This document shows positions 30,601-38,900 of a stretch of DNA of 64,000 nucleotides, piece after piece. The DNA comes from Caecitellus pseudoparvulus (taxonomy: Eukaryota > Bigyra: Bicosoecida), in the NCBI GenBank assembly GCA_965644315.1, contig CBFFRQ010000076.1, positions 62,001-126,000 on the forward strand, in the 5' to 3' direction. The translations under genes and the position numbers were made by a program. Every line of letters begins with the position of its first letter. Within the stretch, counting starts at the first letter, position 1. The notes under the pieces are model-generated. The model did not search any database and was not told the origin of the DNA. It saw only the letters and a list, made by a program, of their open reading frames with translations.

Positions 30601-33225
30601 GTTGTATCCGTGTCGGACGGCTGCCCCTGCACAGCGTATTCCCCCAGTCGCGGTCAAGACGCAAGTCATATGCGCTGCCGTCGCCATCTGCCGAGCAGGC
30701 TCCCCCCAGAGGCCGAATAGCCCAGCACTTGGGAACTCATTGTCGCCAACATGCCCGTTGAAGAGGTTGCCATGTGCGCTGCTACTGCCGACCCCCCAGC
30801 ACCGAGTATTGCCGTCTTCCAGCAGCACACACGTGGTGAAATACGAATGCTGCAGGTCAACGATGCCGCCGGGGACAGACAAGCTCCATGAGGGTGAGGG
30901 CGCTCCAGCGGCGGTAACTGTGCTGTGAGGCGCCACTGCACAGCTCGTCAGCAGTCCGTCCTCATTCACCGAGCAGGTGGAAGCACAGACATCAGTGTCC
31001 TCATGAATGGACAGAGTCCCCTCAGAGTCAGTCTGGAGGCGGCCATAAGTGCCACTTATGCCGTTAAATCCCAGTACGTCGGCGGCGTTGCTGCCCCAGC
31101 AGACGGCTGCGCCAGTGACTTGCACACCACACGCGTAGTTGTCAGACGCAAACACGTGCAGGAACTTAGCTGATGCAGCAACTGGCTGACGATGCGCCGG
31201 TTCAGAAGATGACGTATCAGTGTCCCGCACCTGCAGGATGTTCCCGCCCATGCCATTGCCCATGGGGCCAGAGCACAGCACATCTCCGTCAACGAATAGC
31301 ATGCAGGTGGATCTGACGAACACGGAGATCCCCACCACTGGCCGGCCAACGTTGCCGACTGGGCGTCCATTGAACTGCTGAGCCGGGGTGGCATACTCCC
31401 CGATATTTTCCCCTTCAGGGAAGCTATTCAGCAAGCCATCTTCAGTCAAACCCCAGCAAAACGCTTCAGCGGTGCTGTACACCACGCACGAGACCTCCTG
31501 GCCTGCAGCCACCGCCACTGCTGAGTGGTTGTACTCGCCTAAATCCACAGTTCCATACTCAAGCGGGTATACATGCCCAGAAGGTCGGAAGCCAAGACCC
31601 AGCCGGCCGTTGGCGGATGTTGTGCCCCAGCACACAACCGAGCCATCCGCCCGCACGGCACAGCTGTGCGTCCTGCCAACCGCCACATGAATAGCGTGCA
31701 TACCGCCCATGTGCACAGGGCCAAACGAGTCGATGTACTCTCCTGCAGTGTCTCCGATTACAGAGCCAGCGGTGGGGTACGTGCCTTGATTTGTTCCCCA
31801 GCAGAAGATGTTCTCGCCTGGCAGTGTAGCCAGCGCACAGGCACTTGCAAAGTTCACAGAAATGTGGTGGAAACTGAGGTTGCCCTCAGTGTGAATGGGC
31901 GGCAGAGCGTCAGGGTGCTCGTCATCGCCGACGGCGCTTCCGTAGATTGGGTGCGAGGAGCTGTGCTGAATCGAAAGACGGCGCAACTGGCCCCAGCATC
32001 GAAGCTTGCCACTTTCTCGCAACAGAACACAAGTGAGAAAGTTGCCCACTCCCACTTGCTGCACGCTGCCGCCGGTGCGAACGAAGCCCACTTGGCGTGG
32101 GGTCTCATTGTCCCCGATTGTCTCCGGGCCAATGGCCAGTCCCAGCACGCCGAATGCTGAGCCTCCCCAGCACTTCAGCCGCCCGTCTGCCAGCAAGGCG
32201 CATGCGACGGACGGTGAACCAGACATCTGCACGACTCGTGCTCGGCAAGCCAGGCGCAAGGGCTGCCCGATGGCAGGTAGAACTTGCCCAGCAGCAGCTG
32301 GGGAAGCTACCACTGTCAGAGGAGGCGAGGGCACGGTAGATGTGTTGGCAGCGAGATCACCGCCTGCCACCAACGTATGACGCGCCACCTCGCTGAGGTG
32401 CTGCGTGTGTGGTAGTGCCAGGCGTTGACTATACACGACGAGCTTGGCGAGTGTGGCGGGGGCGGTCCAGCCTTCCTGCCACGTGAAGGAGGCGTTCAAG
32501 GGGTTGAACTGCACGTCGTAGTGTGCTGTGGGGTGCTGCATGCCCCCTACATGCGCCGAAGAGGAGGCATTGGCCCAAGCAGCTCCATCCCACACGTACA
32601 TGTGCAGCAAAGCACGCGGCAGTGCCGCGTTCGCGTGCGGAAACGTCAGAGTCACGCGCAGGGCGAGGTTGTGCTGTGCCAGAGTGCCGGCAGCCATAGG
32701 CAGCCCAGGAGGGTGTGTGGAGGTGGAGTTAGTTGGCCACGTGGCCATGGTGGCACTCCATGCCCCCGCTCCGCCGCCTGCCCAGTGTGTGGTGTTGGCC
32801 CGCATGTGTGCGTCACGCAGGTGCCACGAGCTCAGCACGTCCCAGGGAACCAGGGCCAGGGACCACCATGACACCGTGTAGTTCGCCCCATGCCCCAGCT
32901 GCCCGCTCGCTTGGGCACTGCGCAAATCCGCCGAGTTTGGCTGAATCTGGCGCAGCCCAGGGCCAGGCGCCAAGGCGCCCGGCACATTGTCGAACTGCAG
33001 CGAGAACTGCCACCCAAACAGCCGTTCGTGCCCCCCGAACTGCACCTGAGTGAGGCTTATGCTGCCGACTTCACCATCTGTCGTGGAGAAGGCGCCCAGG
33101 GCGACAGGCCCGTCATGAAGTGTGACGTTGTGGCGACTCAAGGCGTGCTGAGCGACAGTGGGCAGCGAAGTGCCAACGGAAGCGCACGCCGTGAGGAGGA
33201 GCGCAGCAGCGAGGCAAGGTCGCAT
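24661..33225 (-). CDS. Giant RCC1-repeat / IPT-TIG / multi-TM surface protein
   Basis: One uninterrupted frame. The start is set at 33225 because it gives a clean signal peptide (MRPCLAAALLLTACASVG); the frame remains open upstream to 33630. The product is 2854 residues. A Gly/Asn-rich lectin-like region comes first. Then residues about 330-1160 hold many RCC1-type beta-propeller repeats (CAVRADGSVVCWG and variants). About six IPT/TIG immunoglobulin-like domains follow at about 1390-2010 (SPSRGVSIFGQRIAVQGSALG; LSAAGGTRVVVLGSNFG), then Cys-rich modules (CQRCPVGATCNG at about 2250; GVLCGKC at about 2390). The C-terminus has about seven or eight TM segments (2410-2765), including HLQQLALMLNFDF, and a short basic cytosolic tail. 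Many NxS/T sites fit an extracellular location. It is probably a surface adhesion or sensory receptor, with the TM part reminiscent of TRP-like protist proteins. Ligand unknown. Confidence 0.88.
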   Translation of the reverse strand: MRPCLAAALLLTACASVGTSLPTVAQHALSRHNVTLHDGPVALGAFSTTDGEVGSISLTQVQFGGHERLFGWQFSLQFDNVPGALAPGPGLRQIQPNSADLRSAQASGQLGHGANYTVSWWSLALVPWDVLSSWHLRDAHMRANTTHWAGGGAGAWSATMATWPTNSTSTHPPGLPMAAGTLAQHNLALRVTLTFPHANAALPRALLHMYVWDGAAWANASSSAHVGGMQHPTAHYDVQFNPLNASFTWQEGWTAPATLAKLVVYSQRLALPHTQHLSEVARHTLVAGGDLAANTSTVPSPPLTVVASPAAAGQVLPAIGQPLRLACRARVVQMSGSPSVACALLADGRLKCWGGSAFGVLGLAIGPETIGDNETPRQVGFVRTGGSVQQVGVGNFLTCVLLRESGKLRCWGQLRRLSIQHSSSHPIYGSAVGDDEHPDALPPIHTEGNLSFHHISVNFASACALATLPGENIFCWGTNQGTYPTAGSVIGDTAGEYIDSFGPVHMGGMHAIHVAVGRTHSCAVRADGSVVCWGTTSANGRLGLGFRPSGHVYPLEYGTVDLGEYNHSAVAVAAGQEVSCVVYSTAEAFCWGLTEDGLLNSFPEGENIGEYATPAQQFNGRPVGNVGRPVVGISVFVRSTCMLFVDGDVLCSGPMGNGMGGNILQVRDTDTSSSEPAHRQPVAASAKFLHVFASDNYACGVQVTGAAVCWGSNAADVLGFNGISGTYGRLQTDSEGTLSIHEDTDVCASTCSVNEDGLLTSCAVAPHSTVTAAGAPSPSWSLSVPGGIVDLQHSYFTTCVLLEDGNTRCWGVGSSSAHGNLFNGHVGDNEFPSAGLFGLWGEPARQMATAAHMTCVLTATGGIRCAGAAVRHGYNTTDYMPKLDGLTPAQWGDWDLPPGLDPVRLVSGYHGVSIIDSLGRLWRTGTNTQGKLGAGLGLERDEFVGDKGVRLHDIGPVQLPGPVLDAVSGALEVCVLLQGSHNVTCWGYLEANILGAGMPRMIIGVDDTPMDFQPVNVGEGIQIAVAQRSICVLRSNGTVWCWGSTDDGMLGQPGLPFEVELPPDDPLLSEVQFGGPVVQVSCLHTVCCAVRTDGALFCWGRSSYGATGSGSTLPVGQYVSPEELGPVDLGGASTAFVRVGKDITCAVLHAGDVSCFGDTEYGNAGLASTEQIFGSQPPAHHRARVWESPITLPAQSTLRGVTADFFLEGTVAAPLPLTRLRCLQCDTSGLLGLPPFFVQALHSTVELDLPLSPAQLGVQCLSVNLPLSEQKGGLTPLCVWPEDWQAQVSALGLVGATAFSIGVNGAATAQPTGGEILFVQGSWWAVSLFEVQAAPVNVTLCGLPCLDPRISTAAQQLTCQTPPLSGHNHSCDVAIYHTVPGVPSPTILGFQVAYTPPSISSLSPSRGVSIFGQRIAVQGSALGLPRSDSVFGVPLSAVQVTVADLPCANISHISGNLLHCDAPPLFGRAAVNVTIAGQAAPSSFIEYAVPELESVSPTHAVTAHTSSPASSNFTILGQHLGRSAGDLSITIAGVPCPAVQWLGPDAVACLELPLSQLSQGSLQADVTVAVGGVHEAKLFAAVRVYTAPVLFAASPLPFPQTGGELTIDGAQLGRASWSHGALQSGDVENVTVVISGRVTLCSNHSVSDSQATCTLPPGVGLLGPIRLRRVGGLVATLALPSLKYEPGTITSVAPSYLMQPPPAVNVTVNITVSGVGFGAAPQHSALAVELFLGDTPCLAPLHINSTTLMCVDQPTQGLAWGGRLVISGRVSGTALQSTGAYIQAYSHPEVDSVLPPVLSAAGGTRVVVLGSNFGRAEGDVAAITIGGAPCGSVRHISDTRVSCLMPPQSATAGQANIVLTSRHGAVAAPAGDAVSFAAPQVYLVRPDEVLHGAPGAALRYNVTVYGLSLGNPSLPFAGHMALAGADCEEGGGTVELSPDARSMQCRDFLASYLPRSALQALAAVVTVTTNENLTVASDQGSFKVLPPPQVLSITPALARAGDTVSVLGLNLGWEDADVVGVDVGLVPAPAFERIGQGGLTLTLPPALSTADEHTANLTVNVRLISGWSTGGQGTARVAYDRDALPPASAPTHLCGYRDAADNGATRVEFQWVDDGITRTFPVRAWRIQFSTVPWMAGGAVQEVVLPNVLSEDLLSISAPHTLCNIARDPLQPGSQRFSARLQAAPVDGTSIWVRVAGVTDLGRVNATSGPLSPPNGPIMAVCRDDEYLATQFAARGQWAQALCQRCPVGATCNGLPWEAMTNVPGFFRVPWSEDMLSFEACLAPFACTAKTSTVHLHELAYVLPAATGTIPAARQLSNSSEGGITTVGAHVWFGLPAAYAGMRVVDNQVAVVPGAGRGQQITAQVVLRSAPEAQETPACLAGHEGVLCGKCEVGRSLLSTGECRECGSQALAAGLLALTYVCLLGVVLLLIRSQLLDSGAETKDYSVMRKILINHLQQLALMLNFDFAWPEPLRGALGLADAASSAGQELASPDCFRSTESANAVDSAFRLRTLGTLLLPITFILAALALWGALRACGRIDRREFNRRASISTALISFLFYTPLVRTTMQMFTCVRVGGDLRLQMDLDVECGGAGNSAWALGLGLPMMLLIVVGLPATIGAVLFRFRTALWTNDRLRTMLGLFYLGYAKDRYWYEVVIMARKALFAIAMVFLGPHGLLYQISVALLVLLCFLVTGQHLQPYRQPLFNVLDEASLVLSMVTLAGGISMIRRTAVGQPTQLSDSSTLLQGVTVTLTFVNTVFVAGILLWMLRTWYAKDGAKHVLAAKAAVKRPSALHSSGKLLQSVLAKRPSTSPLRAPQAAPVAKLATPAVARSPQPTGSHDADAKAGALAQPRV

Positions 33226-33820
33226 GACAACCTGGGCCTGACTGTATGTGCTGCGCATGAAGCTGAACGTGGGCTTGGTTGGCCCGGCACTGTGCCCAGG
33301 AGCGGCGCTGTGCATGTCCAAGCTGCTGCCCGTCGCTGTGCGACTGTCCACCACGTTGCCGAGCAAGCCCCTGAGGCAGGGCCAAGCGGCGGCACAAACG
33401 GATCGGGGCGCTACACAGCAACTGGAAACACAAGCTGGAACGCTATGCGCCTGTGATAATGCCCGGGATGCCGAAAAAGCGCCGCGTGAAGGTGCAACTT
33501 CCGCCTTGCTCAAGACCCTGGCTGGTTCTGCGGCACGCAGGATTACAGCAGGGGTGTATTGTGAATGAAACGCAGCATACGGGTAGCATGCACTAGTTGG
33601 GCAATACTCCAGTTCCGACGGAAGGAACAAGTTTGTCGTTCATCAGCCAGGGTCAGTCTGCAGTCAGCCCCTGGCGAGCGTACATCTTCAGCTGAGTGGG
33701 AATTAGAGCGCGGCCTGTGGCAAACTCGTGCCATGGAGCCAAACTGAAACGCACAGGACTTCACACGCCTGCGTGCGGGACACGGCTGAGCCACAGCCCC
33801 GCCTGCCTCGCTGTGGGCGA
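33226..33820. other. Intergenic region with no supported gene
   Basis: About 600 bp lies between the signal-peptide start of the giant receptor-like gene and the stop codon of the next minus-strand gene. The giant gene's frame remains open through 33226-33630, but that stretch has low-quality composition and is not needed for a plausible start. Nothing else is recognisable. Confidence 0.5.
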
Positions 33821-35643
33821 CTAGAAGCTGCCTGACACGCCCACGTAGGCTAGGATGGCGTAGTACGCAGAGGTGCCGAGCGTGAACACCTGCGCGAGCA
33901 GGGGACCAGTGATGATGACGCCGCCCAGCGTGACAAACATGCTTGGCCCGCCCTCCACGCCTGTGAGCTGGTACAGGTGCCAGCGCAGGTCAGACACCGC
34001 GGCAGCGTCCAGACGCTCCTCTTCCTTTGCTTCCACCTGGCTGGCTTGCGCAGCAGCCTGGACACGGCGACGGCGCAACGTGACTGGGTCAGCCCATAGC
34101 CCGCCTTCGCTCGTGGGCGTCCACTCCCAAGCCTCCATGCTGGGCAGCAGGCGAAGCGCAGCCCCTTGCAGCGAGCCAACTTCCGCGTTCACCAGCACCG
34201 CGTACAGCATCAGGCACAGCGCCTCCACGGCACACTTGACAGCGAGAAGGATGAAAAAGCCACGCGTGGCAAGGCGTCCAGATTGCTCCGTGGACAGCAG
34301 TGCGCTGTCGGGCAGCACCAGCCCCACGGCGTACGTCAGCACGAGCAACGCATCCATGCCCGTCACTGCCAGCACGACGGTGCCCAGGGTCCATGACCAA
34401 GACTCCATGATGGCGACGAGCCTGGTGGTGGCGGCACGCACACGGTCGCAACGCTCCGGAACTGGCAGGCGGCTGTCCAGCATGAGCAGTTTCAAGGCTT
34501 GCACTTGGCGTGCAACGTACAGACAGGCCGCCCCCCACATGATTTGCACCGCCAGATTCGCACCACCCTGCTGCGTGATGACGGAGATGAGTTCCAGAAT
34601 GACAGAGGCAAAGTGCACATTGCCAATGGCGAATTCCCAGACCTTGCCCCCGGCCGCGACGAGCAGCTGCAGCCCTGACGCGAGGCAGCCCAGAATGAGC
34701 ACGCCGGCCCATGCCCACTCGCAGAGGACAATGTTCACGCCCCCAGGGCGCAGCAGGGTCCCTTCCTCATGAGGGATACGGGAGGTGGAAACGTCTTCCG
34801 AACTGTGGTGGGGCATGAGTGGGCTGCGGAAGCTGCCAGTGCTTGTGCGCGGGGAGGCCGTGGTGCTGGCTTGTGCCGCGTTCGTGGCTCCGATCCACTC
34901 GTCCACTGCGAACACACCCGGAACAGCCCAGCGCGGGACCCGAGCCACACAGCACTGCTGGGCACAGTACCCATCTCTGCCGCAGCAAGACCTCGCCCAC
35001 CGCGACCGCCACTTGCGCGTGAACATTCCTCGAGGCACAGACTCTGGCCGGGTGGCTGACTGGCTGTGCTGCACCCACTCGGCTGCAACCAAGGTGAGGG
35101 TGAAGGTGGTGATGCCAGAGACGAAGACGTTCAGGATCAAAGCTGCGGAGGGTGGGCGTTCGGGGGGGCGTTGTGCTGGGAGCACAGGCGGGTGCAGCAC
35201 TGCGCTCTGGCACCTGCAGCTTGCAGCTGGTCGAAGCTGGCCGACTTCGCTGCGCTGAAGGCGAAGAGGACGTTGGAGACGACAGCTGAGAGAATGGTCA
35301 GGGCAGGGAGCCCGATGGCGACGCTCCAGCGCACGGCAGGGCTGCCGCAGCCATTGCAGGTGTGCACGACAGCGCCCCCACAAATGGAGAGGGTTTCAGC
35401 ACCGCCAAGGAAGGTTGAGCCAGGCCCCGACACGTGCGAGTCGAAGGAGTGCGGGGGCGACGTCAGCGTATCGATCAGCGGGACACACGGCGATGAAGTT
35501 GGACGTGCCACCTGCACCACTTCAGGCCCTCCCCGAGCTGCACTATCAGAAGTGGGGTGGGCTGAAGGCTTGGCTTGGGTGTCGATTTCCGCAGCTCGAC
35601 CACTTGGTCCAGCCTCCGCGCCGCCTGGCTGTGACGAGCTCAT
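33821..35643 (-). CDS. Eight-TM membrane protein of unknown family
   Basis: Two exons on the minus strand, 35643-35214 and 35142-33821, join in phase 1 across a 71-nt intron (GTGCCAG donor, CTCCGCAG acceptor). The junction reads FDQLQAALILNVFVSG, and the product is 583 residues. The start MSSSQPGGAEAG leads a disordered N-terminus of about 95 residues. About eight hydrophobic helices follow, including VAIGLPALTILSAVVSNVLF, NVFVSGITTFTLTLVAAEWV, GVLILGCLASGLQLLVAAGG, TLGTVVLAVTGMDALLVLTY and FILLAVKCAVEALCLMLYAVL. A loop of about 110 residues between TM2 and TM3 is Ser/Arg-rich. Near the C-terminus a charged segment (QASQVEAKEEERLDAAAV) precedes the last TM. No signature motif is recognised, so transporter, channel or receptor cannot be decided. 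Confidence 0.75.
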
Positions 35644-35989
35644 GGTGCTTGAAAGGGGAAAGCATAGATTCCACAACAGCGGGCAAGAATGAGTCGGTGA
35701 GTCGCTTTTAGGTGACTGCAATGGGTGGCGGGCTTGTTTGTCTCGGGGGGGCCTTGCGAAGCATGGGTGCGCGGCACGTGGCGCACAGCGAGCATTTCCC
35801 GGATTGGGACACTTTGGAACATTCCAGTTATGTTCATGGGCGCGGACACACACGCTCTGTCGGCTTCATTGGCGGCACAGCAAGCGGAGCTGCATGGGGC
35901 GCGTTTCGCTTGCCGTTTCATGCACACCCTCGCTTTGAACGGCAGCGGGCCAGCACAAGCGTGAGAGCCGCAGGGGGCGCCCGATACAC
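35644..35989. promoter_or_regulatory. Divergent intergenic region, probable bidirectional promoter
   Basis: 346 bp separates the 8-TM gene (-) and the 1860-residue gene (+), which are transcribed away from each other. No core promoter motif can be picked out. The call rests on orientation. Confidence 0.35.
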
Positions 35990-38900
35990 ATGGAAGATAC
36001 GTCAGTACAATCACTCCTATGTGGCCTGGTGGGCCCGCGGAGACGCCGGACGCGCCACTGGCTGGATAAAGGCCCACGGCGCATGCCAGCGCGAGGGTTG
36101 CGAGCCTTCGACACGCTGCTGTTTCACTCGGGCAGCAGCGCTGAGGAAGGCAGGGCAACGACACTCCCTGCACTGCACGTTTCAGCGCAAACGTCGACAG
36201 TCGCGCCGCCCCTGCCTGCGCCGGCCCCTTCAGGGCGTGAGGCGGCTGTGTGGCATGGCTTGACCCGGCACGGCGAGACAGGGGGTGGCAGGGTGGCGGA
36301 CCTGTGGGATGCCCTGGCGCCCAGGCACGCCGCTGCGCTCCAGGTGCTCGCCGCTCTGCGAGGCACGGGCTCGGGCGCCGCCCACACGCCAGAGGCTGGG
36401 CTGCCGCAGTCCCTTCATCTGCGGATCACTGCACCGCCGACGCCACCGGTAGCCGTATCCAGCGGGCCAGCCTTGCCCAAGGCTCTGCAACTGACTGCCA
36501 CGAAGGGCAAGGAGGCAGCGCCATCGTCTCTATTCAGTGCAGTTGCCCATGTGCCCCCCCTGAGAGCCCCTGGCACTGGGGGCCTGCCGGCTTCGTTGAA
36601 GTTGACGTTGGGACCCAGCATGCTGCAGCCTGAGGGAGGGCTGCCCCCCAGCGCGACAGCATTGGTGGATGCCGCGACGCAAGCACATGCCATGAGCCTG
36701 CGATCTCACCGGGCACTCACTGGGCCAGGGGCCAGGCGAAAGGCGGGGAGGTTGCCTGGCACGGAGCATGCAAGTCGCACGCACACACGCCCCTTCGCGT
36801 CAAACCCCTCCACCCAACAAGGGAGGCGTGGCTCGGGACAGCCGCGAAAACGTGCTGATTCGCTCATAGCGCTCCTGCAGAGCATTGTGAGGGGCATTCT
36901 GGGCGACCCACTGCCGACAACGGCGCACTCGCACACCGCACTACTGCGGGCAGCGGTCACGGCCCGGCGGCAGCTGCAGAGCCTGCGCTCCCTGAGCAGT
37001 CCACTGGGGGAGACACCGCTGACCAGCCTTCGTTCTGAAGAAACGCCGCCCCCCGCCTTGTTGTGTCTGGCTCACCGCAGCGCTGTTGAGTGCCTGCTGC
37101 ACCGGCGCGATGCCATCTGGCGCCAGCTGGTGAGTCTGAGCGAGGCTCTGCGCAGTGGCAGGCGCGCTAGACCCGCTTCAATGCGGAATTGCATCCTTGC
37201 AATCCGGACACTGTGCTCTGCCATCGATCAGCTGCACTGGGCAGCCACGGTGGCCTTGGGCTGGGCGTCTGAGCAGTCCGCGCGCAGAACCGCCTCGCCT
37301 TGGCAGCTGCTGCTCAGCGCCACGCCCTTGTCCATGGCGGCTGTCCATGCAGGCTCACTTGCTTCTGCAAGTGAATCTGCCCTTCTGCAGGTGTGGCGCA
37401 CAGTGGTGCAGTGTGCACTGGGCGCCCTGGGAGATGCCGTGACACATCCTGCCACGACTTTCGCCTGTGAAGCGGCCGAGGCGGCGTGTGCGCTGCTGCA
37501 TGCTGTGGAATGCGGTGTGCAGGGAACACGCAACCCTTTGGCCCAGCGGGCGAGCGGACGGGTGGTCCTGGAGCGTTTCAGGCACTGTGTGCAGTGTGCC
37601 GACCGGCGACTGGAAGTGCAGCCGCAGCACACAGAGGCGGCACCCTGGCTCTCACAGAGCATCGTGAACCACCCGTTAGTACGCACAGCAGCGAGTGTGC
37701 GGTGGCTGCGCCTGTGCGGGGACATTTGGCCGACGCTGTTGGAGACGCTGTCAGCAGCGTCGGCCGCACTGCCCCCCTCGTCGCACCCCTTCCTTGCCCT
37801 GCAGGATACAGTGGCTGGCGCCTTTCAGAGCTCACTGCGTGTGGTGCTGTGGCGCCAGCACATCGTGGATGCATGTGCAGCACACGTGCTGGCGGCGTTT
37901 GGAGTGGAGGTGCAGGTGGAGGTGGATGAGAACGGTGCAGAGGAGGGGGGCAGCGGCAAGGCTGCAGTGGCAAGCGGCGATGACCATGACGCACTGCCGA
38001 TGTGGATCGGGGATGCGTCAGAGCCTGATGGCATTCGGTGGGACCCCGCGTGGGATGCACTTGAGAGCGCGTCAGTGCTGGGGGACGGCGTTGGAGCAGC
38101 GGGAGGCGGAGCGGCAGGAGTGGAGGACGACCGTGGCAGCGTCGTCACTCTCAGCGTGGCAGGGGCTTCCCAGCACAGTGGTGGAGCTGGGGGTGCAGCC
38201 AAGTCAGTCCTGTCCACTGCGTCCCGTTCCCGTGGCGGCCCTAGCAAGGGCGCGGCGGGATCTGTGATCACTCTCCGGTTGGCGGGCGGGGCGAGTGCCC
38301 GTGGCAGTGTGAGTGATGCTCTTACCGCCGTCACGGGCGGCGTGGCATCGCATGCTGGCTCCACGCTTAGTGTTTCCCGTGGCACTCAGCCTGGCATCTC
38401 GGACGCCGGCTCAGTCCTATCCGCTGCCGTGTCTCACTTTGACCTCGCCCCTGGCAGCAAGCCTGCTGGATTCAGCGGGTCAGTGGCAGGTGGGTACCGT
38501 GGTCTGCTGCCTCTGCACCATCGCCGCCCACCACGCCACCGCGGTGGACGACGGGGCAGTGGTGGCGATGGCAGCGCATCCACAGTCCTCGTGCCGCCCT
38601 CTGCCCGGCAGGCGGCATCTGTGCTCGGTCTGCCGACTGTGCCTGAGTATGGTACACCTGCCACGCCCCAGGCGCCATCCTCGCCTGCAGCGCCTGTGCA
38701 CGAGCCGGACGAAGAGGAAGGCGGGCAAGGAGTTGAGGAATACGCGCCTGCTCAGCCACGCTTTCAGAACTTGTGCGGGCCTCTGGGGGTTGGGGTGCCG
38801 ATTGACGGCGCAGTGTACGACGAGGATGGGTTGCTGCTGGGGGCCCACATCGGCTTGAGCGACGTGCTGGCGGGAGAAGGCACAGGTCGTGGCATGTTGC

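Noticed and set aside
33226-33630. N-terminal extension of the giant receptor-like protein
   Set aside because: The frame is open, but the ATG at 33225 begins directly with a signal peptide, and the upstream 135 codons look like noncoding DNA.
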